The notes under the pieces are model-generated. The model worked only from the letters and a program-made list of their open reading frames with translations, ran no database searches and had not been told where the DNA came from. Source: Megamonas sp. UBA1796 (lineage in GTDB: Bacteria > Bacillota > Negativicutes > Selenomonadales > Selenomonadaceae). Taken from it: DNA of 64,000 bases. Of the stretch, positions 1 through 8,804 are shown one piece after another. The position numbers and the translations under genes were made by a program. The stretch is taken from the NCBI GenBank assembly GCA_002319795.1, contig DCFU01000044.1, forward strand, positions 1 to 64,000, in the 5' to 3' direction. Every line of letters starts with the position of its first letter. The first letter of the stretch is position 1.

Positions 1-211
1 TTAGGAACGCTCTGCTGCTTGACTCCATTTTCCCAAAAACGCTCCCCAAAAATAAAAAGGGGCGCTTTTTGGGGAATTGGAGATTCAGTTTTTGGGAAAC
101 CGACACTCATGAATATACGCTTTCGCCCCGTATTACGGGCGTTTCAAGCCAATGTTCATGAAAATCAAAGCGATATGCTTTTTCCCAAAAAGCATAAAAG
201 AAAATATCACC
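1..211. other. Gene-free region with nested inverted repeats
   Basis: I see no credible coding sequence here. The stretch holds several hairpins. A 12-bp perfect inverted repeat pairs 29-40 with 88-99 (TTTCCCAAAAAC). Nested inside it, CCCCAAAAA at 44-52 pairs with 66-74. CATGAA at 108-113 pairs with 155-160 around a GC-rich hairpin at about 124-141. A 10-bp perfect stem with a three-base loop occupies 174-196 (TATGCTTTTT / AAAAAGCATA). The function is unknown; it may be the edge of a repeat family or structured RNA. Confidence 0.5.
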
Positions 212-464
212 ATGTCGCGGGGCACTGCCGTTTATTCTGTAAATGGCATTTTTCTTTATTCTCTCTGGCTTTGCCAGTTATGCCCGCCACTCCATGGTGA
301 CTGCTCTTTTTTACAAGCAGAAACCCCTATATTTTCGCGGGTTGAGGATAAAAAAAAGGCCCTGCATTAGCTTCGTTAAAAGCTCTAATGCAAGGTCTTT
401 TTGTCTATGTCGGCGGGTTAGCCATTTTGCCCTTATCAGAATAAATGGCAGTGCCCCGTGACAT
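212..464. repeat. 253-bp element bounded by 28-bp inverted repeats
   Basis: Arms at 212-239 and 437-464 are reverse complements at 26 of 28 positions. Both mismatches would be G-U pairs in a plus-strand RNA, so that transcript could form an unbroken 28-bp stem. Inside are two small hairpins (265-277 and 301-320) and the terminator at 357-400. There is no open frame of note and no transposase. The size and terminal repeats resemble a MITE or a large palindromic intergenic repeat, but no flanking target duplication is obvious. I did not notice a second copy in the window. Confidence 0.5.
351..405. terminator. Rho-independent terminator downstream of guaA
   Basis: CTGCATTAG at 362-370 and CTAATGCAAG at 384-393 form a stem that is followed on the minus strand by a run of seven T (351-357). 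A shorter T run follows on the plus strand, so it may work both ways. It would end guaA transcripts and sits inside the inverted-repeat element. Confidence 0.7.
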
Positions 465-469
465 TATTA

Positions 470-2023
470 TTACTCGAACTCAATGGTGGCTGGTGGTTTG
501 CCGGTGCAATCGTAGAGCACACGATTAACACCATGAACTTCATTCACGATGCGGCTGGCAGTTTTTGAAAGCACATCCCACGGAAGCTTTGCGCTCTCAG
601 CCGTCATGAAGTCACTCGTCATTACAGCTCGCAACGCAATAGCATAATCATAGGTCCGGCCATCCCCCATAACCCCGACAGAACGCATGTTCGTAAGTGC
701 CGCAAAGTACTGGCCGAGGCTCTTGGCAACACCTGCCTTTGCTACTTCCTCACGATAAATAGCATCGGCCTCCTGTACAATTGCAACCTTCTCCGCAGTA
801 ACTTCACCTATAATACGAATACCCAGCCCAGGACCAGGGAACGGCTGACGGCTGACAAGATACTCCGGTATGCCAAGCTCACGGCCTGCCTGACGCACTT
901 CATCCTTGAAGAGCAGGCGCAATGGCTCCACTATTTCCTTAAAATCCACAAAATCCGGCAGGCCACCAACATTATGATGGGATTTTATCACCGCAGATTT
1001 CCCGAGGCCGCTTTCGATGACATCCGGATATATCGTCCCTTGTACGAGATAATCCACCACGCCAATTTTTTTTGCTTCCTCTTCGAATACACGAATAAAC
1101 TCTTCACCGATAATCTTGCGTTTCTGCTCTGGATCCGTAACTCCCTTCAGCTTTGTATAGAAACGTTCTCTGGCATTCACGCGTATGAAGTTCACATTGT
1201 AGGGACCATCCGGTCCAAACACAGCTTCTACCTCATCCCCTTCGTCCTTACGCAGGAGTCCATGATCCACAAATACGCAGGTGAGCTGTCTGCCAATAGC
1301 CTTGGATAGAATAACAGCAGCTACAGAGGAGTCCACTCCCCCTGACAAGGCACAGAGAGCCTTGCCGCTGCCGATTTTTTTACGCAAACGATCTATTGTT
1401 GAGGCAACAAAAGAGTCCATCTTCCAATCGCCAGCACAGCCGCACACATTGAATACAAAATTGTGAAGCATCTTGACGCCCTCCACCGTATGCATGACCT
1501 CCGGATGGAATTGCACAGCATAAAGCCTTTCTGCTTCATTTTCCATTCCAGCGACCGGGCACACCGGCGTAGAAGCCGTAATTTTAAAGTTTTCTGGAGC
1601 CTTTTCTATATAATCTGTGTGACTCATCCAACAGATATTCTTTTCTGAAACACCTGTAAAAAGTTTTGAACCGCTATCTTTTACTGTAACTTCAGTTTTT
1701 CCATATTCACTCGTTGGTGCCGTCTTTACAACACCGCCAAGAATATGTGCCATAAGCTGGCAGCCATAACAAATCCCCAGCACCGGAATTCCCATCTGAA
1801 GAAGTTTAACGCTGCATACAGCAGCATCCTTGCTATAGACACTGTTCGGCCCTCCGGTAAAAATAATTCCCTTGGGAGCCATTTCCTTTATTTTCTCCAG
1901 CTCCAGTGTATGGGGATGTACCTCACAATATACATTGCACTCTCTCACACGTCTGGCAATTAACTGGTTATACTGTCCACCAAAGTCCAGGACCAAAATC
2001 ATTTCGCTGTGCTCATTGCTCAA
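470..2023 (-). CDS. guaA: GMP synthase (glutamine-hydrolysing)
   Basis: Converts XMP to GMP with ATP and glutamine in the cytosol, the last step of guanine nucleotide synthesis. The N-terminal class I glutaminase has its nucleophile Cys near residue 85 (GICYGCQ) and the FHPEV His-Glu pair. The ATP pyrophosphatase domain follows with ALSGGVDSS near residue 235, then the dimerisation domain ending PPATIEFE. The length of 517 aa is normal. I chose TTG at 2023 because a GAGGAGG site lies 9 bases upstream; the ATG 7 codons further in (MILVLDFG) is about 30 bases from that site. It is a single-gene unit with its own promoter and terminator. Confidence 0.95.
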   Translation of the reverse strand: MSNEHSEMILVLDFGGQYNQLIARRVRECNVYCEVHPHTLELEKIKEMAPKGIIFTGGPNSVYSKDAAVCSVKLLQMGIPVLGICYGCQLMAHILGGVVKTAPTSEYGKTEVTVKDSGSKLFTGVSEKNICWMSHTDYIEKAPENFKITASTPVCPVAGMENEAERLYAVQFHPEVMHTVEGVKMLHNFVFNVCGCAGDWKMDSFVASTIDRLRKKIGSGKALCALSGGVDSSVAAVILSKAIGRQLTCVFVDHGLLRKDEGDEVEAVFGPDGPYNVNFIRVNARERFYTKLKGVTDPEQKRKIIGEEFIRVFEEEAKKIGVVDYLVQGTIYPDVIESGLGKSAVIKSHHNVGGLPDFVDFKEIVEPLRLLFKDEVRQAGRELGIPEYLVSRQPFPGPGLGIRIIGEVTAEKVAIVQEADAIYREEVAKAGVAKSLGQYFAALTNMRSVGVMGDGRTYDYAIALRAVMTSDFMTAESAKLPWDVLSKTASRIVNEVHGVNRVLYDCTGKPPATIEFE

Positions 2024-2056
2024 TTCAAGTTGCCTCCTCAATACTATTGTAAAACA

Positions 2057-2062
2057 ATTATA
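2057..2062 (-). promoter_or_regulatory. -10 element of the guaA promoter
   Basis: A perfect TATAAT on the minus strand lies about 35 bases before the guaA start, giving a short leader of about 25-30 bases. The -35 region is poor. I see no purine riboswitch in the space available. Confidence 0.5.
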
Positions 2063-2091
2063 GCATAGGACAGCCGTCTTTTACCAGCCCG

Positions 2092-2125
2092 CAAAAGAAA
2101 AGAGGCAGAGCTGTAACTCCGCCTC
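2092..2125 (-). terminator. Terminator of recA-recX
   Basis: A 9-bp stem (2102-2110 with 2117-2125, one G-T pair) overlaps the recX stop codon and is followed on the minus strand by a T-rich tract. Confidence 0.75.
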
Positions 2126-2597
2126 AAGCTTGTCCTTCATTTTCGACTAGAAATTCCTCGACAGCAGCACGTATTGCATGACTGTCGAACCCACGGCCAT
2201 AAAGATGCTGCAGCATCTTCTCCCGATCTGCCTCCGGCTTGAATTTAATGTGCAGGCAACGCAACGCGGCCTGCCTCTCACGTTCAAAGCTATCCTGTGG
2301 TACGCAGCTTTTCACCAACGTACTGTCAAAACCACGTTGCATAAGCTTTGCACAAATTTGCCGTACACTCAGACGACTTTCCTCATAAAAATAGCGGAAC
2401 TGACGATTACATACTGCCTCATCATCCAAGTAGTGGCGTTCCTGCAAACGTACAATAGCAGCTTCAATTTCTTCAGCCCCATAACCACGCTGTTCCAACT
2501 TCTCTTTCAGTTTATGTATACTGTGCTCCTGACGGGCCAGGAGATCGACAGCCTGCACGAGTGCTGTCTTTTTACTCTTCTGCCGATGCGGCATCAT
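2124..2597 (-). CDS. recX: Regulatory protein RecX
   Basis: Modulates RecA filaments in recombination and the SOS response. The 157-aa protein is made of the helical repeats typical of RecX, with the pattern LxxRGY/FxxxxIxxAI seen near residues 33-50 (KLEQRGYGAEEIEAAIVRL), near 84 (MQRGFDSTLVKSCV) and near 130 (LYGRGFDSHAIRAAV). It overlaps the 3' end of recA by 26 bases, so it is co-transcribed and probably translationally coupled. A GAGG site lies just before the tandem ATG codons, so the start could be one codon later. Confidence 0.92.
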   Translation of the reverse strand: MMPHRQKSKKTALVQAVDLLARQEHSIHKLKEKLEQRGYGAEEIEAAIVRLQERHYLDDEAVCNRQFRYFYEESRLSVRQICAKLMQRGFDSTLVKSCVPQDSFERERQAALRCLHIKFKPEADREKMLQHLYGRGFDSHAIRAAVEEFLVENEGQA

Positions 2598-3636
2598 TTT
2601 CCTCAGCCTTCTGTTCTACTTCTTTTTCCTCAACCTTTTGCTCTACTTTTTTTTCCTCAAGCATCTGCTTACGGATTTTTCCTTCAATCTCTGCATAGAG
2701 CGCAGGATCCTGCCGCAATGCTTCTTTTACATTCTCTTTGCCTTGTCCCAGACGATTACCCGCATAGGAATACCATGACCCACTCTTATCCAGGATGTCC
2801 ATGTCAGCAGCGATATCAATGATACTGCCTTCCTTAGAAGCACCTTCGCCATACATGATGTCAAACTCTGCTGTCCGAAACGGCGGTGCGATTTTATTCT
2901 TAACAACCTTAATACGCGTCCGATTACCGACAATATCTGTGCCCTGCTTAATTGTATCAATTTTACGCACATCCAGACGTACAGACGCATAGAATTTCAA
3001 TGCACGTCCACCCGTTGTCGTTTCCGGACTGCCAAACATTACGCCGACCTTTTCACGAATCTGATTAATGAAAATCGCCGTTGTACGGGATTTGCTGATG
3101 ATACCTGTAAGCTTGCGCATAGCCTGACTCATGAGGCGGGCCTGCAGCCCCACATGTGAATCTCCCATATCACCATCAATTTCCGCCTTTGGAACCAGTG
3201 CAGCTACGGAATCAACAACAATAGCATCTACAGCACCACTTCGTACAAGTGCATCTACAATATCAAGCGCCTGCTCTCCTGTATCTGGCTGTGATATAAG
3301 CAAATTATCAATATCAACGCCCAATTTATGTGCATAAACCGGATCAAGTGCATGCTCAGCATCAATAAATGCCGCTATACCCCCAAGTTTTTGTGCTTCC
3401 GCAATCATATGGAGCGCAACGGTTGTCTTACCGGAAGATTCTGGCCCATAGATCTCGATAATACGGCCTCGCGGAATCCCACCTACCCCCAATGCGATAT
3501 CAAGTGGCAAAATTCCCGAGGGGATAACTTCTATATTCATATTTGTGGCCGCCTCACCTAAACGCATAATCGAACCCTTGCCAAAATCTTTTTCGATTTG
3601 CTTGATCGCGCTGTTCAATGCTTCCATTTTATCCAT
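2572..3636 (-). CDS. recA: Recombinase RecA
   Basis: ATP-dependent strand-exchange protein and co-protease for LexA. The core shows the Walker A box GPESSGKTT near residue 65, the EHALDP region, the VDSVAALVPKAEI motif and the DNA-binding loop segment. The 354-aa length is typical. The last 30 residues are a lysine/glutamate-rich tail with repeated VEQK/EEK units, as acidic RecA tails usually are but unusually repetitive. Start ATG at 3636 follows a purine-rich site; a second in-frame ATG lies 3 codons in. It is the first gene of the recA-recX operon, transcribed from the promoter at 3672-3700. Confidence 0.97.
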   Translation of the reverse strand: MDKMEALNSAIKQIEKDFGKGSIMRLGEAATNMNIEVIPSGILPLDIALGVGGIPRGRIIEIYGPESSGKTTVALHMIAEAQKLGGIAAFIDAEHALDPVYAHKLGVDIDNLLISQPDTGEQALDIVDALVRSGAVDAIVVDSVAALVPKAEIDGDMGDSHVGLQARLMSQAMRKLTGIISKSRTTAIFINQIREKVGVMFGSPETTTGGRALKFYASVRLDVRKIDTIKQGTDIVGNRTRIKVVKNKIAPPFRTAEFDIMYGEGASKEGSIIDIAADMDILDKSGSWYSYAGNRLGQGKENVKEALRQDPALYAEIEGKIRKQMLEEKKVEQKVEEKEVEQKAEENDAASAEE

Positions 3637-3671
3637 ATTTGCTTTCCCGTCCCTTTCCTTCTCTGTTTTTG

Positions 3672-3700
3672 ATTATACCAAACATGAGTTCCTATTGCAA
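3672..3700 (-). promoter_or_regulatory. recA promoter with LexA-like SOS box
   Basis: On the minus strand TTGCAA (3695-3700) and TATAAT (3672-3677) are 17 bases apart. The spacer holds GAACTCATGTTT (3680-3691), matching GAAC-N4-GTTC, the core of the Gram-positive LexA operator, at 7 of 8 positions. LexA bound there would cover the RNA polymerase site, as expected for recA. Confidence 0.7.
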
Positions 3701-3711
3701 TGGCTTTAGAT

Positions 3712-3745
3712 AAAAAAGGTGCAGCTCAATGTGAACTGCACTTTT
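3712..3745. terminator. Terminator after the RND pump gene
   Basis: A 10-bp stem with a three-base loop (3719-3728 with 3732-3741, one wobble pair) is flanked by six A on the left and six T on the right, so it can stop transcripts from either side. It separates the pump operon from the recA promoter. Confidence 0.75.
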
Positions 3746-3756
3746 TTGTTCCATTA

Positions 3757-6700
3757 CTACATATAATCCACTGGTGTCTTCTTCTTCGCTTTTTTAAGGA
3801 TTCCCATTTTCGCCGAAATATACTCAACAATAACAAAGAACGCCGGTATAAGGAAAATCCCCAAGGATGTGGCAAAAAGCATACCACCGACAACCGCGAC
3901 CCCCATGCCATTACGTGAAGCTGCCCCCGCTCCTGTAGCTACCGCCAACGGCAGACAGCCAATGATAAAGGCAAACGATGTCATAAGAATCGGGCGAAGC
4001 CGCAGCCCCGCAGCCTCAATTGCAGCCTTCACAGGTTCCATGCCCTTGTCAGTACGTACCTTAGCAAACTCAACAATAAGAATAGCATTTTTAGCTGCCA
4101 GACCGATAATCATAATAACACCGATCTGCATATAAACGCTGTTCTGCAAACCAGCATTCTGATGACCAAAAAATGCTTCAAGCATACTCATTGCATATTC
4201 GGAGAAAAGTGCCCCGAACACACCTGTCGGCACTGTTAGCAGTACCGCATATGGTACACTCCAGCTCTCGTAAAGAGCTGCCAGACAAAGGAAAACAAAT
4301 ACCAAGGCAAGTGCAAGAACCTTCATGGTAGAACTACTTGCTGTCTTCTCTTCGCGGCTTTGCCCGGACCATTCAATATTGAAACCGACTGGCGCCGTCT
4401 GATGGACAAGATCTTCCATAGCCGTCATAGCCTGCCCTGAACTATAACCAGAACCGGCATTGCCCTGAATCGTAATACTGCGTGCACCATTAAAGCGCGA
4501 AATAATAGAAGCACCTGTACCTATTTTTGGTTTCAAGAGCGTATCAAGCGGAATCATTGTGCCAGAAGAGCTCTTAACAAAAACAAACTTGGCCGCCTCA
4601 GCTTCATTACGATAGGTTATATCGGACTGCAGCATAACTTTATAGGTACGCCCAAAGCGATTAAAATCATTGACCTGCAACCCGCCAAAATTAACCTGTA
4701 AGGCATTAAATACATCGGAAAGACTCACGCCAAGGTTCTTGACCTTTTCACGATCAACCTCAAAATCATAGTCTGGTGAATTGATTTTATAAGTTGTACG
4801 AACTCCCTGCACTTCAGGCCGCTGGTTAGCCGCCGCCACAATCTGCTTAGTGATTGTATCAAGCTCTTCATCTGTGTGTCCGGACATATCCTGCAGCTGC
4901 ATCGTAAAGCCACCAACCATGCCAAGGCCTGGCAACGCTGGCATGTTGAATGCCAGGATAGATGCTTCCGGATAACCCTTTGCACCCTGCATAAACACCT
5001 TGCCAACCTCTGCACCCACACTCGTATCCGACGTAGTCCTCTCACTCCACGGATTCAACCCGACAAACAGTGTCCCAGAATTTGATTTTGAAGCAAAAGA
5101 CAGTATATCAAACCCAGTGATTGCCATTACATCGCTGACCCCAGCGTTCTCTTTAAGCTCTGCCGACAAACGGTCAACAACGTCCTGCGTCCGATTCAGT
5201 GATGTTCCTTCTGGTAAAGTTATAGAAGTTACATAAAATCCCTGATCCTCATCCGGCACAAAGGTTGTTGGCAGAACCTTGTAGAGGAGACCCGTAAGGC
5301 CAACCACAATAAGCATAAAGACGATTGCCAGTTTAGCATGATTGATACACCAGGCAACTGCACCAGTATAATGCTCCTTCGTACGATCGAACCAGTCATT
5401 GAAACGATCAAAGAAACGGCCCAGTATTCCTTTATGCGCATTGGGATCATGTGGCTTTAGCAGCAACGCACAAAGAGCTGGCGTCAGTGTCAAGGCAATG
5501 AACGCCGAAAGTGCCATAGATATAGCAATTGTCAAGGCAAACTGCTTATAAAGTACACCCATCATCCCGCCAAGGAAAGCGACCGGAATAAATACAGCAG
5601 AAAGCACACAAGCAATAGCCACAACCGGTCCTTGTACCTCGTTCATAGCCCGTTGCGTGGCACTCTTTGGTTCGAGGCCACCATAGCGCATATGATGCTC
5701 AACATTCTCAATAACAACAATAGCATCGTCAACAACAAGACCGATAGCTAGCACCATAGCAAACAGCGTCAGCGTATTAATAGAAAAGCCTAAGAACGTG
5801 AATGCCGTAAAGGTTCCTATCAAAGAAACCGGAACTGCCAGCAGTGGAATAAGCGTCGCCCGCCAGCTCTGCAAAAAAATGAATACGATGAATACAACCA
5901 ATAAGAGTGCTTCAAAGAAAGTCGTTACGACCTCCCGAATCGACTCTCTGATATATTTTGTACTATCGACAATTTCCTTATATTGAAGATCCGGCGGGAA
6001 ATCAACCGAAGCTTCCTGTAATATCTTGCGAACATCGGCGACTGTCGACATGGCATTCGCATCATTGGTAAGCTGAACGCCAAAACCAACTGCCTCTGTG
6101 CCATTCGCCTTAGAGACAACATTTGTAGTCTTCGGACCGGTTTCCACACGCGCAACATCCTTCAAACGTACAAAGGAACCATTCGATTCCGATTTGATGA
6201 TGACATTGCTGAAGTCCTCCGGCGTTACAAGCCGGCCCTGCACTTTGCCTGTATACTGTTTTTCCTGCGTATCCGGTGCCGGCATCTGTCCAATAGTACC
6301 AGCCGGGGCCTGGATATTCTGTTCCTTAATCGCTGAAGTGACATCTGCCACCGTAAGCCCGAGTTCAGCAAGCTTGTCCGGATTCAGCCATACACGCATG
6401 GAATAATCCGAACCAAAAATATTGACATCGCCGACCCCGCTTACACGTTTGATCTTATCCAGCAGATAAATATCCGCATAGGTTTTCATAAAAGTACGGT
6501 CATATGTGCCATTCGGCGAATACAACGAAACCATGAGTGCCATATCATTCGATGCTTTCTTGGTTGTTACGCCGGCTGACTGAACATCCGCAGGCAGACT
6601 GGTATTCGCGATCGCGACATTGTTCTGAACTTTGACCGAATCCATGTCGCCATCCGTGCCAAGTTTAAAAGTGACCGACAAGCTGTAGCGCCCGGTATCA

Positions 6701-6948
6701 TCCGAGTTGGAACTCATATAATCCATACCCTGCGTTCCATTGACCTGCTGCTCGATGACCTGCGCTATTGTCTGATTAACAACATTCGCATTGGCTCCAG
6801 TATAAGTTGTACCTACACTGATTGTTGGCGGTGAAATTTGTGGATATTGTGCAATTGGCAGCTGCACTGCCGAAATAACGCCCAGAATCACTATAATCAC
6901 CGAAATAACTATCGCAAAAATTGGCCGATTAATAAAGAATTTTGACAA
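3757..6948 (-). CDS. RND-family (HAE1) multidrug efflux transporter, AcrB-like
   Basis: Inner-membrane proton-driven pump that takes drugs or other hydrophobic compounds from the periplasm. At 1063 aa it has the full RND duplicated layout: one N-terminal helix (FFINRPIFAIVISVIIVILG), a large periplasmic loop with the pore domain, a bundle containing VVDDAIVVIENVEH (the proton-relay Asp pair), then a second half with a GLAAKNAILIVEFAK helix carrying the matching Lys. It starts at TTG 6948 behind GGAGGGG. The adaptor gene ends 12 bases upstream, so they form one operon. No TolC-type outer membrane channel is encoded nearby, so it must be elsewhere. Confidence 0.94.
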   Translation of the reverse strand: MSKFFINRPIFAIVISVIIVILGVISAVQLPIAQYPQISPPTISVGTTYTGANANVVNQTIAQVIEQQVNGTQGMDYMSSNSDDTGRYSLSVTFKLGTDGDMDSVKVQNNVAIANTSLPADVQSAGVTTKKASNDMALMVSLYSPNGTYDRTFMKTYADIYLLDKIKRVSGVGDVNIFGSDYSMRVWLNPDKLAELGLTVADVTSAIKEQNIQAPAGTIGQMPAPDTQEKQYTGKVQGRLVTPEDFSNVIIKSESNGSFVRLKDVARVETGPKTTNVVSKANGTEAVGFGVQLTNDANAMSTVADVRKILQEASVDFPPDLQYKEIVDSTKYIRESIREVVTTFFEALLLVVFIVFIFLQSWRATLIPLLAVPVSLIGTFTAFTFLGFSINTLTLFAMVLAIGLVVDDAIVVIENVEHHMRYGGLEPKSATQRAMNEVQGPVVAIACVLSAVFIPVAFLGGMMGVLYKQFALTIAISMALSAFIALTLTPALCALLLKPHDPNAHKGILGRFFDRFNDWFDRTKEHYTGAVAWCINHAKLAIVFMLIVVGLTGLLYKVLPTTFVPDEDQGFYVTSITLPEGTSLNRTQDVVDRLSAELKENAGVSDVMAITGFDILSFASKSNSGTLFVGLNPWSERTTSDTSVGAEVGKVFMQGAKGYPEASILAFNMPALPGLGMVGGFTMQLQDMSGHTDEELDTITKQIVAAANQRPEVQGVRTTYKINSPDYDFEVDREKVKNLGVSLSDVFNALQVNFGGLQVNDFNRFGRTYKVMLQSDITYRNEAEAAKFVFVKSSSGTMIPLDTLLKPKIGTGASIISRFNGARSITIQGNAGSGYSSGQAMTAMEDLVHQTAPVGFNIEWSGQSREEKTASSSTMKVLALALVFVFLCLAALYESWSVPYAVLLTVPTGVFGALFSEYAMSMLEAFFGHQNAGLQNSVYMQIGVIMIIGLAAKNAILIVEFAKVRTDKGMEPVKAAIEAAGLRLRPILMTSFAFIIGCLPLAVATGAGAASRNGMGVAVVGGMLFATSLGIFLIPAFFVIVEYISAKMGILKKAKKKTPVDYM

Positions 6949-6960
6949 AATGTCCCCTCC

Positions 6961-8160
6961 TTACGACTGTGACGAAGCTGAAGTTGCTTTTTCCGTCGGG
7001 GACGCTGTAAGCGAGAAGCCCATCTCTTCCGGGCTGACCATCGTAACATTGAGGTCCCTGCCCTCCTGAAGATTCGTCAGGCCCTCAACCACAACTGTAT
7101 CGTCAGCGGAAATGCCGTCCTTGATAATATAATAGCTGCCAACCTTTTCTCCAAGCTGGACCGCCTTCGAAACAGACTTGCCATCCTCGCCAGCAACAAT
7201 AACAAAAGATTTATCCAAAAGTTGCTGCACAGCCCGCTGCGGTACCAGCAAAGCATTCGGAACTACCTCGCCACTCAGTTTCACACGTGTAAACATCCCC
7301 GGCAGCAACATACCATCCGGATTGCTGAAAAGGGCTTTTACCGTAAGCGTTCCTGTGTTTTCCGAAAGCGCCCGATCTGCCTGGACTAGTTTCCCTGGAA
7401 GTGGATAAACCTCACCGTTGCTCAGTGTAACTGAAACCGTTGCACTATCCATACTGCCAGAATTCAACGCATGCAAATCGACATATTTCAGATATTCAGT
7501 CTCACTGATACTGAACTGTACAAAAACCGGATCAACAGAACCAAGTGTGACCAGACTCGTCTGTCCGGCTGTCGCATAAGTACCTACAGCCACATCATTA
7601 ACATCAAGACGCCCGGTCATAGGTGCATAAACCATCGTATCATCGAGGTTTTCCTGCGCTTTCTTTAAAAGTGCCCCATTCGCCTGTGTTACAGCCTCAT
7701 ACTGATTTACATTGGATTGCTGCGTCGTGACAGTCTGTTCAGAAATCGCGTCTGACGACAACAATTCCTGATCACGTGCAAGGTCGGTACGCGCATTATT
7801 GAGTGTTGCCTCGGACTGCGCGAGTGTAGCCTGTGCAGAAAGCACTGCAGATTCGTATTGACGCGAATCGAGCTTATAAAGCGGCTGTCCCGCCGTCACT
7901 TGCTGCCCGCCTGTAACGTATTTTTCCACAATCGTGCCAGATACTCTTGGCTGTATTTTTACTTCATTTTTTCCTTTGACCTGCCCCGCATATTCATAAC
8001 TGAGCGGTGTATCCTGTGTGATGACTTTCATAGCCTTTACCTGCACCGGCCCACCGGCTGTGGATGGCTTCTGGCTGCCGCAACCGGAAAGAAGCGCACC
8101 CGCTGCCAAGGTAACAGCTAGCAGCAGGCTGCCGGCTTTCGTATTCTTAGTAAAAAACAA
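6961..8160 (-). CDS. RND efflux periplasmic adaptor (membrane fusion protein), lipoprotein
   Basis: Links the AcrB-like pump to an outer-membrane channel. The N-terminus is a lipoprotein signal (LAAGALLSGCGSQ; lipidated Cys near residue 27). Next come a beta-barrel/lipoyl part, a coiled-coil hairpin near residues 105-165 (repeated LAQSEATLNNARTDL-type heptads), the second lipoyl half (YAPMTGRLDV) and a barrel domain. At 399 aa it matches AcrA/MexA in length. Start TTG 8160 has GGGGG about 10 bases upstream. It is the first gene of the operon and is probably repressed by the divergent MarR protein. Confidence 0.93.
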   Translation of the reverse strand: MFFTKNTKAGSLLLAVTLAAGALLSGCGSQKPSTAGGPVQVKAMKVITQDTPLSYEYAGQVKGKNEVKIQPRVSGTIVEKYVTGGQQVTAGQPLYKLDSRQYESAVLSAQATLAQSEATLNNARTDLARDQELLSSDAISEQTVTTQQSNVNQYEAVTQANGALLKKAQENLDDTMVYAPMTGRLDVNDVAVGTYATAGQTSLVTLGSVDPVFVQFSISETEYLKYVDLHALNSGSMDSATVSVTLSNGEVYPLPGKLVQADRALSENTGTLTVKALFSNPDGMLLPGMFTRVKLSGEVVPNALLVPQRAVQQLLDKSFVIVAGEDGKSVSKAVQLGEKVGSYYIIKDGISADDTVVVEGLTNLQEGRDLNVTMVSPEEMGFSLTASPTEKATSASSQS

Positions 8161-8234
8161 AATAATTTTACCCCCTTTTATTCCATCCCCAAAAGGCCTG
8201 TACTCCTTCTGGAAAATAAATACACTTATAAGTC

Positions 8235-8278
8235 GATAGTAAATAATTGTTTACTATCAGCTTGTTCTATAGTATATT
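8235..8278. promoter_or_regulatory. Divergent promoters with MarR-type operator palindrome
   Basis: GATAGTAAA (8235-8243) and TTTACTATC (8250-8258) form a perfect inverted repeat with a six-base spacer. The right arm includes a plus-strand -35 (TTTACT, 8250-8255), followed after 17 bases by TATATT (8273-8278), which would drive marR. On the minus strand TAAACA and TATAAG, 17 bases apart, straddle the same palindrome and would drive the pump operon. One bound dimer could therefore control both directions. Confidence 0.7.
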
Positions 8279-8342
8279 ATATTTATATAAAAGTCAAGAT
8301 ACTATATATCCAAATGAAATGAAAGAGGTGGCTATCCGTGCC

Positions 8343-8804
8343 ATGGCAATAAATGACCATACTTTAGATTATACCCTGCTCTCTGAAAAATTCATCGATA
8401 CACTCTGTTCTATCCATCAGAATTTCTTTCGTCAGACGGCAATCCCTATTCCCGGCAACAATTTCATGGTGCTCGTTGTCCTGCAAAATGAAGGTACTTC
8501 GACAATAACCAAAATTGGGGCCTTACTTCACATGTCTAAGCAGCAAATGACACCTATCGTAAATAAGCTTACCAAGGATGGTTATATATTAAAGGAAATA
8601 TCACCTGAGGACCATCGTTATATCAGGATTTCCCTTACAAAAAACGGTCAGCAGCTTTTGGATGAACATACTGAAAACATACGCCTGCGATTTGAACACA
8701 GTGTATCAAAGCTTACAGATGCTGAAATCAAAAGTTTTACCTCCTCATTGGACAATTTTGTTTCCTCGATAAACAAAATGTATCACTCAGAGATTGAAAA
8801 ATAA
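8343..8804 (+). CDS. MarR-family transcriptional regulator
   Basis: Winged-helix dimeric regulator of about 153 aa. The central part has the MarR fold signature: helix-turn-helix STITKIGALLHMSKQQMTPI, recognition helix into VNKLTKDGYI, and the wing with the conserved SPEDHRYIRISLTKNGQ segment (usually D-x-R-D/S-x-R). It faces the RND pump operon and probably represses it and itself, with ligand-induced release, by analogy to MexR/EmrR. The frame is open upstream of 8343 (MKEVAIRA...), but ATG 8343 follows an AGAGGTGG stretch and gives a normal MarR length. Confidence 0.88.
   Translation: MAINDHTLDYTLLSEKFIDTLCSIHQNFFRQTAIPIPGNNFMVLVVLQNEGTSTITKIGALLHMSKQQMTPIVNKLTKDGYILKEISPEDHRYIRISLTKNGQQLLDEHTENIRLRFEHSVSKLTDAEIKSFTSSLDNFVSSINKMYHSEIEK

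Noticed and set aside
2042..2100. Purine riboswitch upstream of guaA
   Set aside because: The TATAAT and ribosome site leave only about 25 bases of leader, too short for an aptamer.
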